Shown here one piece after another: positions 17,551 to 25,189 of a stretch of DNA of 64,000 nt. The stretch spans positions 124,001-188,000 of the forward strand of contig JACIYJ010000005.1 in NCBI GenBank assembly GCA_014360015.1. The letters run 5' to 3'. Under the pieces are notes generated by a model. That model had not been told where the DNA came from. It made no database searches and saw only the letters and a list, made by a program, of their open reading frames with translations. The translations under genes and the position numbers were made by a program. Position 1 is the first letter of the stretch. Each line of letters opens with the position of its first letter. The DNA is from Candidatus Aminicenantota bacterium (GTDB lineage: Bacteria > Acidobacteriota > Aminicenantia > Aminicenantales > Saccharicenantaceae).

Positions 17551-19410
17551 TTATGAGTCCGTTGATTTATTCAGAGCCAGCTCGTCTGGAGTTAACTCTG
17601 TCCCCCCTTCTTTGGGCTTCGATGGCCCTTTTATCAACTCGTTAATTTCGTCCGAGGACAGGATTTCTTTTTCCAGCAGAGCTTCGGCAATTTTAATCAG
17701 TTTATCGCGATTGTTTTCAATCAGACTCTTGGCTTGATCATAGCAGCGATTGATTATTTTTTTGACTTCAGCATCGATCAATTCTGCGGTATGTTCGCTG
17801 AAATTCTTGTGAGTGGTCAGTTCCCGCCCCAGAAAGATTAAATCATCACGTTCACCAAAAGACAGTGGTCCGAGGTCTGACATTCCCCACTGACAGACCA
17901 TTTTTCGGGCGATTTCAGTGGCCTTTTCCAGGTCGTTGGCTGCGCCGGTTGTGATCTTCCCCAGAATCATCTCTTCTGTGACTCTTCCAGCTAAAAGCAC
18001 TGCCAGTTGGGCCTCCAGATAATCTTTGGTGTAAGTGTAGCGATCAGATAGTGGAAGCTGCTGGGTGAGACCGAGAGCTAACCCCCGGGGGATGATGGTG
18101 ACTTTATGAATGGGGTCAGCTTCAGGAATCAGGGCGGCCACCAGGGCATGACCGGCTTCATGGAAAGCGGTATTTCGCTTATCTTCATCGCTGATAATCA
18201 TGCTCCGCCGCTCAACCCCCATTAACACCTTGTCCTTGGCTTCTTCCAGATCTTTCATGGTTACATTGTTCTGGCCTTTTCTGGCAGCTAACAGAGCAGC
18301 TTCGTTAATTAGATTGGCCAGGTCAGCACCTGAAAAGCCTGGAGTAGAGCGGGCAATGATTTTGAGGTCAACATCTTCAGATAGAGGGACTTTCCGGGTA
18401 TGGACCCTGAGGATTTCTTCCCGGCCTTTAACATCAGGCATGGACACTACAATCCGCCGGTCAAATCGACCAGGTCTGAGCAGAGCGGTATCTAAGATGT
18501 CAGGTCTGTTGGTGGCAGCGATGACAATTATCCCTTCGTTGGAATCAAATCCATCCATCTCAACCAGGAGCTGGTTCAGGGTCTGCTCGCGTTCATCGTG
18601 ACCACCGCCAAGGCCGGCTCCTCGCTGACGACCGACGGCATCGATTTCATCAATGAAAATAAGGCAGGGAGCATGTTTTTTGGCCTGGTCAAACAGGTCT
18701 CTGACTCTGGAGGCACCAACGCCGACAAACATCTCGACAAAGTCTGACCCACTGATAGAAAAGAAAGGTACGTTGGCTTCGCCAGCCACTGCCCGGGCCA
18801 GTAAAGTTTTTCCTGTTCCCGGTGCTCCAACCAGAAGAACGCCTTTTGGGATGCGACCGCCGAGCCTCTGGAATTTGCGCGGGTCTCTTAGGAATTCAAT
18901 GATTTCTTGAAGCTCGACCTTGGCCTCATCCACACCGGCCACATCCTTGAAAGTAACCTTTTTTTGCATCGGGGAGAAGAGCTTGGCCCGGCTTTTACCG
19001 AAGGAAAGGGCTTTGTTGCCCCCGGATTGCATCTGGCGCATGAACATAAACCAGAAGAAAATCAGCAGCAGAATGGGGAACCAGTTCAACAGAATGGCCA
19101 GCCAATTGCTCCGGGAAGTATCTTTGACCACAATGTTGACCTGGTTTTCCCGAAGGACTTTAATCAGGTCGGCATACTGAGTAGGAAGTGTCGTTTTAAA
19201 GGCTGTGCCATCCTTGAGCTTCCCATGGGCCTGGTTTTCCTGAAGAGTTACTTCCCGGACGTTCTTTTGCTCAACCTGGTCGATAAACTCAGAGAAGGTG
19301 AATTCTTTGGTTTTCGGACCGGTAGGAAATAAACTCCAGAGAACAACCAGGATAACCAGAGAAGCGATCCAGAAGATTAAATTTTTAGCTGATCTATTCT
19401 TTTTAACCAT
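17551..19410 (-). CDS. ftsH: ATP-dependent zinc metalloprotease FtsH
   Basis: 619 residues. Two membrane helices (about 10-28 and 100-120) flank a small periplasmic domain; then the AAA+ module with Walker [16 protein letters not shown], pore loop MFVGVGA, Walker [13 protein letters not shown], and second-region-of-homology arginines in RPGRFDRR; then the protease domain with [10 protein letters not shown] and the distal ligand Asp in [10 protein letters not shown]. It extracts and degrades membrane and some soluble proteins. First gene of a seven-gene minus-strand operon with a good promoter just upstream. C-terminal tail is short and acidic. Confidence 0.98.
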   Translation of the reverse strand: MVKKNRSAKNLIFWIASLVILVVLWSLFPTGPKTKEFTFSEFIDQVEQKNVREVTLQENQAHGKLKDGTAFKTTLPTQYADLIKVLRENQVNIVVKDTSRSNWLAILLNWFPILLLIFFWFMFMRQMQSGGNKALSFGKSRAKLFSPMQKKVTFKDVAGVDEAKVELQEIIEFLRDPRKFQRLGGRIPKGVLLVGAPGTGKTLLARAVAGEANVPFFSISGSDFVEMFVGVGASRVRDLFDQAKKHAPCLIFIDEIDAVGRQRGAGLGGGHDEREQTLNQLLVEMDGFDSNEGIIVIAATNRPDILDTALLRPGRFDRRIVVSMPDVKGREEILRVHTRKVPLSEDVDLKIIARSTPGFSGADLANLINEAALLAARKGQNNVTMKDLEEAKDKVLMGVERRSMIISDEDKRNTAFHEAGHALVAALIPEADPIHKVTIIPRGLALGLTQQLPLSDRYTYTKDYLEAQLAVLLAGRVTEEMILGKITTGAANDLEKATEIARKMVCQWGMSDLGPLSFGERDDLIFLGRELTTHKNFSEHTAELIDAEVKKIINRCYDQAKSLIENNRDKLIKIAEALLEKEILSSDEINELIKGPSKPKEGGTELTPDELALNKSTDS

Positions 19411-19436
19411 TGTTTTTTCCCTTGATGATACGCCTC

Positions 19437-19465
19437 ATTTTAACATTTTTCGCCAATGATGTTAA
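19437..19465 (-). promoter_or_regulatory. Candidate sigma-70 promoter of the ftsH operon
   Basis: On the minus strand: TTAACA (-35, 19465-19460), 17-base spacer, TAAAAT (-10, 19442-19437), each one mismatch from consensus. The predicted transcript would start near 19430, about 20 bases before the ftsH ATG. Confidence 0.5.
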
Positions 19466-19611
19466 TAAGAAAGTTCACTTTAAAGTTCAATTTGATAAGG
19501 AAAAAACCAATGCCAGGTTTGATTTGTGACTGAGGGAAAGTGTTCTTGAGCAAAGAAGTCCACTTAGCAACAGGAATTAACCCGGTTCAGAAACGGGAGA
19601 GTCAGAAGGAA

Positions 19612-21297
19612 TCACAGATTGAATTTTAGCCCGAGGTAATAGCGTTTTTCTAAATTGCTGTCCTCAACTTCGTGAATCTTACCCCATCTTCTGACCCACT
19701 CTGCAGCCGCGACAATAGAAAAATCTGTGCGCGGAATATGATACTGGAGTTTCAATCCGTAATCCCATCGGGAATCTTTTATGACTGAATCGTCAAGCAG
19801 TTCATCCTGGAAACGGTCCCTGCCCTGCAGGGAGCTATAATAGACGTAATTGAAAGAGCCTTCAAATTTAAGATGTTTATAGCCCAGCTGAACAGAAGAT
19901 TCCAGATAAGGTCCCAGTGCATAATAATACCCATAATAGGTGAGTGTGGTTTTCATCCCCTGGACCGAATTATCCACTGAATATTTATTCAGAGCTAAGG
20001 CATTGATCATTCCGAAGCTGAGATAAACTTCGCTTCTGAGCCTTAGAAACCATGGTCTGGAAAAATAAGTTCCGTCAAAAACCGGACCAACAATATGGAC
20101 AGCTGACAGTTTGTCACGGAATTCTCTGGGGTTTTCGAAATGGAAATCTTCGGGTCGATTTATAGGAATTTTGCCACCGTCATAATCAGTTACCGGCCTT
20201 TTTATATAAACCTGAAAGGCTGAGCCCAGGCCATAATATAAGCTGTAGCCTTTTCTGTCATCTGAAATGCTTTGAATGAACCGGCCAACAGGAACAACCT
20301 TAGCCATTACCTCCAGCTCTTCTCTGGACTGTCCATGATACATCAGTTCGACATCGAGCTGGCTGTAAATCGGACTGGTGAATTTTTCGTTGATTTTTCC
20401 CGGGAGACCATATTCCTGAGCCGTAATTATTCTTGAATTCAGGCTGACATCCAGATTGCCAACATTTCGGCCGCTGGTTGAAGTCGGCGAGTGACGATAG
20501 CCAATAAAAAGATAAACATCCTGGCCCTGCCGATTATAGCAGTGAAAATACGGTGGTAAAAGCTGCTTTCGGTCAAACCAGCCGTTAATCTTCATAAAAG
20601 GATTAAGCCAGGAGAAAAGGCGCGAGAACCTGCTGGGGGAATTGAAAAAATATCTTCCCAGCTGAAACCAGGATTCGCCTAAGACATAACCTCCCAGCCC
20701 GGTCATAATATTATCGTTAATGGAAATAACTTCCCGCCACTCGACCATATATTCCCAGGCCAGGGAACCACCTATGGAATATAATGATGCCTGCAACCAG
20801 GACAGGTTATTACTTCTGGCAAATTCGTAATAAATCATTCCGGCCAGCGCATGTCGCCAGTTAAGGCCGAAATCATTAGAGTCGAAGCGATGGGCCTTGA
20901 AAGTGAAGAATCTTTCCTTCTGATCATCCCAGGTGAAATTCCACTGCCAGTCTTCAATGAATTTACTGTATTTAATGTTGTAATTGATCCCCGAATAGCT
21001 GAAAAGGCTGAAAAACTCAAGAAAGGCACGGCGCTTGTGTCTGATCGGTTTGGAGAGCTGCTGGAGGCGAAGAGGATCGGTAATGAAAGAGCTGGTTGAT
21101 TGATTGTCGTTGAGCTTGAAAATTAAGAAATTATTGTTCAAAGATGATGAAAAAGCAGTTTGCACTGCTTTCCAGGATAGAGAAAAATTCTCTACGAAGC
21201 TGCTGATAAAGTTGTCCTGGTGATTTTTTTGTTCAGCGAATAAAGCAGCCCTCGGGAACAGAACAACAAACAACCAAATAAAAACTTTCTTTTTCAT
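19612..21297 (-). CDS. DUF3943-containing outer-membrane-type protein
   Basis: 561 residues with a Sec signal peptide (IWLFVVLFPRAALFA). Residues about 140-230 carry the DUF3943 pattern: GLNWRHALAGMIYYEFAR, a Ser-rich stretch, LAWEYMVEWREVISINDNIMT and GGYVLGESWFQ. The rest is rich in alternating aromatic and polar residues (for example LRLRSEVYLSFGMIN, YYGYYYALGPYLESSV) and ends in LGLKFNL with a terminal aromatic-x pattern, as in outer-membrane beta barrels. Function unknown; probably an outer-membrane structural or transport protein. Single gene; ribosome binding site weak. Confidence 0.82.
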   Translation of the reverse strand: MKKKVFIWLFVVLFPRAALFAEQKNHQDNFISSFVENFSLSWKAVQTAFSSSLNNNFLIFKLNDNQSTSSFITDPLRLQQLSKPIRHKRRAFLEFFSLFSYSGINYNIKYSKFIEDWQWNFTWDDQKERFFTFKAHRFDSNDFGLNWRHALAGMIYYEFARSNNLSWLQASLYSIGGSLAWEYMVEWREVISINDNIMTGLGGYVLGESWFQLGRYFFNSPSRFSRLFSWLNPFMKINGWFDRKQLLPPYFHCYNRQGQDVYLFIGYRHSPTSTSGRNVGNLDVSLNSRIITAQEYGLPGKINEKFTSPIYSQLDVELMYHGQSREELEVMAKVVPVGRFIQSISDDRKGYSLYYGLGSAFQVYIKRPVTDYDGGKIPINRPEDFHFENPREFRDKLSAVHIVGPVFDGTYFSRPWFLRLRSEVYLSFGMINALALNKYSVDNSVQGMKTTLTYYGYYYALGPYLESSVQLGYKHLKFEGSFNYVYYSSLQGRDRFQDELLDDSVIKDSRWDYGLKLQYHIPRTDFSIVAAAEWVRRWGKIHEVEDSNLEKRYYLGLKFNL

Positions 21298-21484
21298 GTG
21301 GCCTGATTTATTATTAATTAGATTAGATGAAAAATCGTTCCTCTAAATTTTTATTTTTTTATAATTCTACTCTTTATAAATAATTGTGTCAATTTAACAG
21401 GAAAACCTTAATAATTGCTGCTGGCTATTTTTTTCGATTTTTTTTGGTCAATTAATTTAATTAAGTGCCAAAGCGGTTTTTTAT

Positions 21485-21838
21485 TCAACTACTTCTTTTT
21501 TTCTTCGCCAGTTCTTCTAAGAAAGCTACCGCCCTTCGCAGATGGGGGATAACAATTGAACCACCGACAATAAGAGCAATGGAGAAAGTTTCAAAAATTT
21601 CTTCCCTGGTGGCTCCCTTCTCCAGGGCCTGGATCAGATGATAACTGATGCAATCATCGCAGCGCAAAACCATGGAGGCTACCAGCCCCATCAGCTCTTT
21701 GGTTTTAGCATCCAGGGCCCCAGGTCTGTATGTTTGTTCATCGAGTCCAAAAAATCTCTTTATCTCCAGAGTTCCTTGTTCCAGGATTTTCTTGTTCATT
21801 TCCTGGCGGAAGCGGACAAATTCTTCGTATTTACCCAA
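21485..21838 (-). CDS. Carboxymuconolactone decarboxylase (AhpD-like) family protein
   Basis: 117 residues if started at the TTG at 21838, which has a perfect AGGAGG six bases upstream; an in-frame ATG at 21880 lies before that site and has no ribosome binding sequence, so it would add 14 untypical residues. The family core is LMGLVASMVLRCDDCISYHLIQALEKGATREEI: the Cys-x-x-Cys followed by His is the redox motif of AhpD-like proteins. Members act as peroxide-linked disulfide reductases or decarboxylases; the true substrate is unknown here. It is all helical in the family and forms oligomers. Separate from its neighbours. Confidence 0.88.
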   Translation of the reverse strand: MGKYEEFVRFRQEMNKKILEQGTLEIKRFFGLDEQTYRPGALDAKTKELMGLVASMVLRCDDCISYHLIQALEKGATREEIFETFSIALIVGGSIVIPHLRRAVAFLEELAKKKRSS

Positions 21839-21982
21839 GTTATTCCTCCTTCTGCCCGAAATTGAGCTTCGGGCAGGCATTATTCTAATAAATTATAGAT
21901 TAGATGGGCAGAAGAAAATAGACTCCCAGGCCATAAACACTTTAAGTCATTAAATTTTTAATTCTTGATGAACTAACTTCTT

Positions 21983-23305
21983 TTACAGACTGGCCGCTTC
22001 TTTGACTGCCTTGAGCAGTAAATCGACTTCTTCAAATGTGTTGTAGATATGGGTGGTAATGCGCAAAGAGTTCAGTCCGCCTTCTCCCACGCCTCTTATT
22101 CTTATTCTGTATTTTTCCATCAGCCAATTCTGAAATTTATCGTAGGGCATATTCTTCAGCCTGAAACCAACCAGGGCGCAGCGTGATTTTTCTTCCCACG
22201 GTGTTAGGATTTCAACCTGCGAAATCTGGCTTAGACCTTCCATCAGTTTAGTGGCCAAAGCTTTATCCCTTCTGGTGATGTTGTCGATGCCTATTCCGTC
22301 GACGAAATCAATGGAGGCCATTAGACCATAGAACAGAGCCGCACTCTGAGTTCCGTAATCGTAGCGATGAGCCGTTGGATTCCAGCCTTTGAGCCCTGTT
22401 TTATAATCCCAGCCAGAATCAGAACCACCGCCAGTCATAATAGGTTCAACCCGGTCAAAGTGCTCTTCTTTGATATAAAGAAACCCTGTTCCTTTTGGCC
22501 CCATCAAAAACTTATGACCACAGGAAGCATAAAAGTCGCATCCTATGTCTTTGACATCAACTTTGAACATTCCTGGTGGATGAGCCCCATCCAGCAGCAC
22601 CAGAATTCCTTTGCTGTGGGCCAAGCGAACAATTTCCTTAGCCGGCAAAATCTGACCATTGGTGCAGGTCATATGGGGCACAGAGATAATTTTGGTTTTT
22701 TTGGTTATGGTTCGCTCGATATTATTGAGTGTTTCAGCCGCATCTTTTCCCAGCGGGGCCACTTTGACCACAATCCGGTCTCTCTTTGCCCTGGTGTACC
22801 AGGGAATGGCGTTTCCGGCATGTTCATGGTTGGTGATGATAACTTCATCACCACGTTTGAGTTTCAGCCCTTGGGCGATGATGTTGATACCCTCGGTGAC
22901 GTTGTGGGTCAGAGAAATTTCTTTTTCGCTGCAGTTTATAAATTGAGCCACCTTGGCTCTGGCTATATCGTGCCCGCCATAAGTCCCGGTAAAATTGACT
23001 TCTTCTTCTTTGCGGAAGAACACCCACTGGACATAATAAGGCGAGGGTCCCATGGTGCCGTTGTTCATGTAGATTATTTTGTTATTTCTGGTGATGGGGA
23101 ACTGCTCCCGGACAAACGACCAGAACTTCATATCATCAGGGGCAACCAGGTCTGGAGCCTTAGGAATCGGTGGAACCTGGTCTTTTTCTGGTAAATTCTG
23201 CTCATAAGCCAGACCGGCCAGGGGCAGGCTGGAAGCGGCCAGAAAGCCGCCACTGAGTAATTTAAAAAATTGCCGTCTGGAACTTGCCTTATTTGGGTTG
23301 GCCAT
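21983..23305 (-). CDS. Tat-exported class V aminotransferase-fold PLP enzyme
   Basis: 440 residues. The N-terminus SSRRQFFKLLSGG is a twin-arginine signal followed by a hydrophobic stretch to LAGLAYE, so a folded, cofactor-loaded protein is exported. The enzyme part is class V aminotransferase fold: N-terminal NNGTMGPSP, ITNHEHAGNAIPW, VPHMTCTNG, VLLDGAHPPG and the PLP-lysine in CDFYASCGHKFLMGPKGTGFLY. This pattern is closest to isopenicillin-N-epimerase-like and cysteine-desulfurase-like proteins of unknown substrate. GGAG precedes the ATG. Periplasmic PLP enzymes are uncommon, so the substrate may be an extracellular amino compound. Confidence 0.9.
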   Translation of the reverse strand: MANPNKASSRRQFFKLLSGGFLAASSLPLAGLAYEQNLPEKDQVPPIPKAPDLVAPDDMKFWSFVREQFPITRNNKIIYMNNGTMGPSPYYVQWVFFRKEEEVNFTGTYGGHDIARAKVAQFINCSEKEISLTHNVTEGINIIAQGLKLKRGDEVIITNHEHAGNAIPWYTRAKRDRIVVKVAPLGKDAAETLNNIERTITKKTKIISVPHMTCTNGQILPAKEIVRLAHSKGILVLLDGAHPPGMFKVDVKDIGCDFYASCGHKFLMGPKGTGFLYIKEEHFDRVEPIMTGGGSDSGWDYKTGLKGWNPTAHRYDYGTQSAALFYGLMASIDFVDGIGIDNITRRDKALATKLMEGLSQISQVEILTPWEEKSRCALVGFRLKNMPYDKFQNWLMEKYRIRIRGVGEGGLNSLRITTHIYNTFEEVDLLLKAVKEAASL

Positions 23306-23549
23306 ATGTTTCTCCTTAAATTTTAATAAGGCATTATTGTATAACCTTTTAGCTGAGAATAAAAAATTTTTTCACCTTTTTTAAATTTTTGGTTTGTGCG
23401 GCTTTATTGGGGGTGAAAATTTATAAACAGCCTGTCCAGCTATTTATAAAGAGGAGGAAAAAAATTGAAAGAGCGAAAAAATTTATTTTATTTTGCCGCG
23501 GATTATTTATAATTGTCTCTACACATTGAGAATAAAGGAGTGCTGAGAA

Positions 23550-24914
23550 ATGGCTCTTAACCTTTCAGCGGTAGCTTCCCGGATGGATAAACTTTACGAA
23601 TTTGACCGCGAACCGGTTTCTACTGACAAGCTCAAACCAGGAATTCTGTTTGCCAGTGTCTTTGCTGGGGAACATGTGGCGGCCACAGAATTTGTCATCG
23701 GGGCCTTTTTTGTTTTGCACGGCATAAAAGCTACAGACCTGATTTTCGGCCTTCTTCTGGGAAATCTACTGGCGGTGCTTAGTTGGACTTTTATCTGCGC
23801 TCCGATTGCCGTCAGTACTCGCCTTACGCTTTACTGGTATCTGAGAAAAATTGCCGGACCAGGAGTGACTCTGGTTTATAACTTAGCCAACGCTTTCCTT
23901 TACTGCATCTTAGCCGGGGCTATGATTTCAGTTTCGGCGACCGCGGTAGGTCTGGCTTTCGGAATGAAAGTTCCGGGGTTGAATGATATTTTACCCAACA
24001 ACGCCCTCTGGGTTTTAATCTGTTTAACTCTTGGGCTGCTTTTCACCCTGCTGGCTATCCTTGGCTTTGAAAAGCTGAGCCGGTTTGCTGAGGTGGCTTC
24101 ACCCTGGATATTTCTGGTGTTTGTGGCTGGTGCTCTGGTTACGCTGCCCAAACTCGGGGTTAAAGCTGATTTCAGTAACTTATGGGAAGTAGCCACCACT
24201 AAAATCTGGAATGGAGTGGCTGCAGCCGGTCAGGAAAAATTTGGTTTCTGGCATGTGCTGTTCTTCGCCTGGTTCTGTAACTTGGCCATGCATGTGGGCT
24301 TATCAGATATGGCCATTTTCCGCTATGCCAGAAAATGGACCTACGGGCTATATTCGGCTTTCGGGATGTATTCAGGCCACTTTTTGGCCTGGATTTGCTC
24401 CGGGGTGATGGTGGCGGCCATCAGTCGGGAAATGCATCCGGGCAAAATGGCTTTTGAAGCCTTGGGGCTGGCCGGTGCTTTGGCTGTTATGCTGGCTGGC
24501 TGGACTACAGCCAACCCGACCTTATACCGGGCTGGACTGGCTCTTCAGACCATAACCGGCTGGCCGCGCTGGAAGATTACTTTGATAGCCGGCGTAGTTA
24601 CCTCCATTCTCTCCTGCTTCCCACTGTTTTTTATGAAGCTTCTGGATTATGTAGCCATTTACGGATTGGTGCTGATGCCCATTGGAGCGGTGGTTTTTAC
24701 CGAACACTGGATTTTCCCGAAGCTCAGAATTCCGCGCTATCAGGCTGAAGAGAAGAAAAAGATTTTTAACTGGAAGGTCCTGGTAGTCTGGGTGGCCAGC
24801 TTAGCCTTTGCTTTTGCTCTGCCGATTCATCTTTACTTCCGCTGGCTGCCGGGTTACCTTTTTGCCCTCGGCCTTTATATCCTGCTGAATCTCAAGCTGA
24901 GAAACAAAGAATGA
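23550..24914 (+). CDS. NCS1-type purine/cytosine permease
   Basis: 454 residues with about 12 membrane helices. The N-terminal FDREPVSTDKLKPG precedes the first helix; GAFFVLHGIKATDLIFGLLLGNLLAVLSW and later TTANPTLYRAGLALQ are typical of the nucleobase:cation symporter-1 family, which imports purines, cytosine, hydantoins or related compounds. Substrate specificity cannot be read directly. The ATG has GGAG nine bases upstream. A second reading frame for a 59-residue membrane peptide starts 13 bases after its stop, with its ribosome binding site beginning at the permease stop codon. Confidence 0.85.
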   Translation: MALNLSAVASRMDKLYEFDREPVSTDKLKPGILFASVFAGEHVAATEFVIGAFFVLHGIKATDLIFGLLLGNLLAVLSWTFICAPIAVSTRLTLYWYLRKIAGPGVTLVYNLANAFLYCILAGAMISVSATAVGLAFGMKVPGLNDILPNNALWVLICLTLGLLFTLLAILGFEKLSRFAEVASPWIFLVFVAGALVTLPKLGVKADFSNLWEVATTKIWNGVAAAGQEKFGFWHVLFFAWFCNLAMHVGLSDMAIFRYARKWTYGLYSAFGMYSGHFLAWICSGVMVAAISREMHPGKMAFEALGLAGALAVMLAGWTTANPTLYRAGLALQTITGWPRWKITLIAGVVTSILSCFPLFFMKLLDYVAIYGLVLMPIGAVVFTEHWIFPKLRIPRYQAEEKKKIFNWKVLVVWVASLAFAFALPIHLYFRWLPGYLFALGLYILLNLKLRNKE

Positions 24915-24927
24915 AAGGGGACAGAAA

Positions 24928-25107
24928 ATGAAGAAAACCTTTTTTAAGATACTTTCCGTTCTGACGTTGATAATCTCTCTCGTTCTGGCCTGGCTGAATT
25001 TCAGGGGAAAAATATCCACGCCATCTTTCAAGCTGTGGTTCCTTCTGGTTTCTGTAGCCTACTTTGTTTTGGCCACTCTTGCAGTTTCAAAAAAAACATC
25101 AACCTGA
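24928..25107 (+). CDS. 59-residue two-helix membrane peptide downstream of the permease
   Basis: Starts at ATG 24928 with AAAGGGG seven bases upstream, directly after the permease stop at 24914. It encodes MKKTFFKILSVLTLI as a first helix, a short loop with NFRGKISTPS, a second helix around LWFLLVSVAYFVLATLA and a basic end (SKKTST). No family recognised. Close coupling suggests it works with the permease, perhaps as a small accessory subunit; that is inference. Too short for most gene callers. Confidence 0.6.
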   Translation: MKKTFFKILSVLTLIISLVLAWLNFRGKISTPSFKLWFLLVSVAYFVLATLAVSKKTST

Positions 25108-25189
25108 GAGGTGCCAACCTTTCCAGCATGAAAAATGGGGAAACATCCTGAATTGCCGAGCATAAGGATATAAAATACCCGCTCTGTTT

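Noticed and set aside
22367-23194. 275-codon frame on the plus strand opposite the PLP enzyme
   Set aside because: No start signal; its residues are the antisense of a strongly conserved class V aminotransferase, so it is a shadow.
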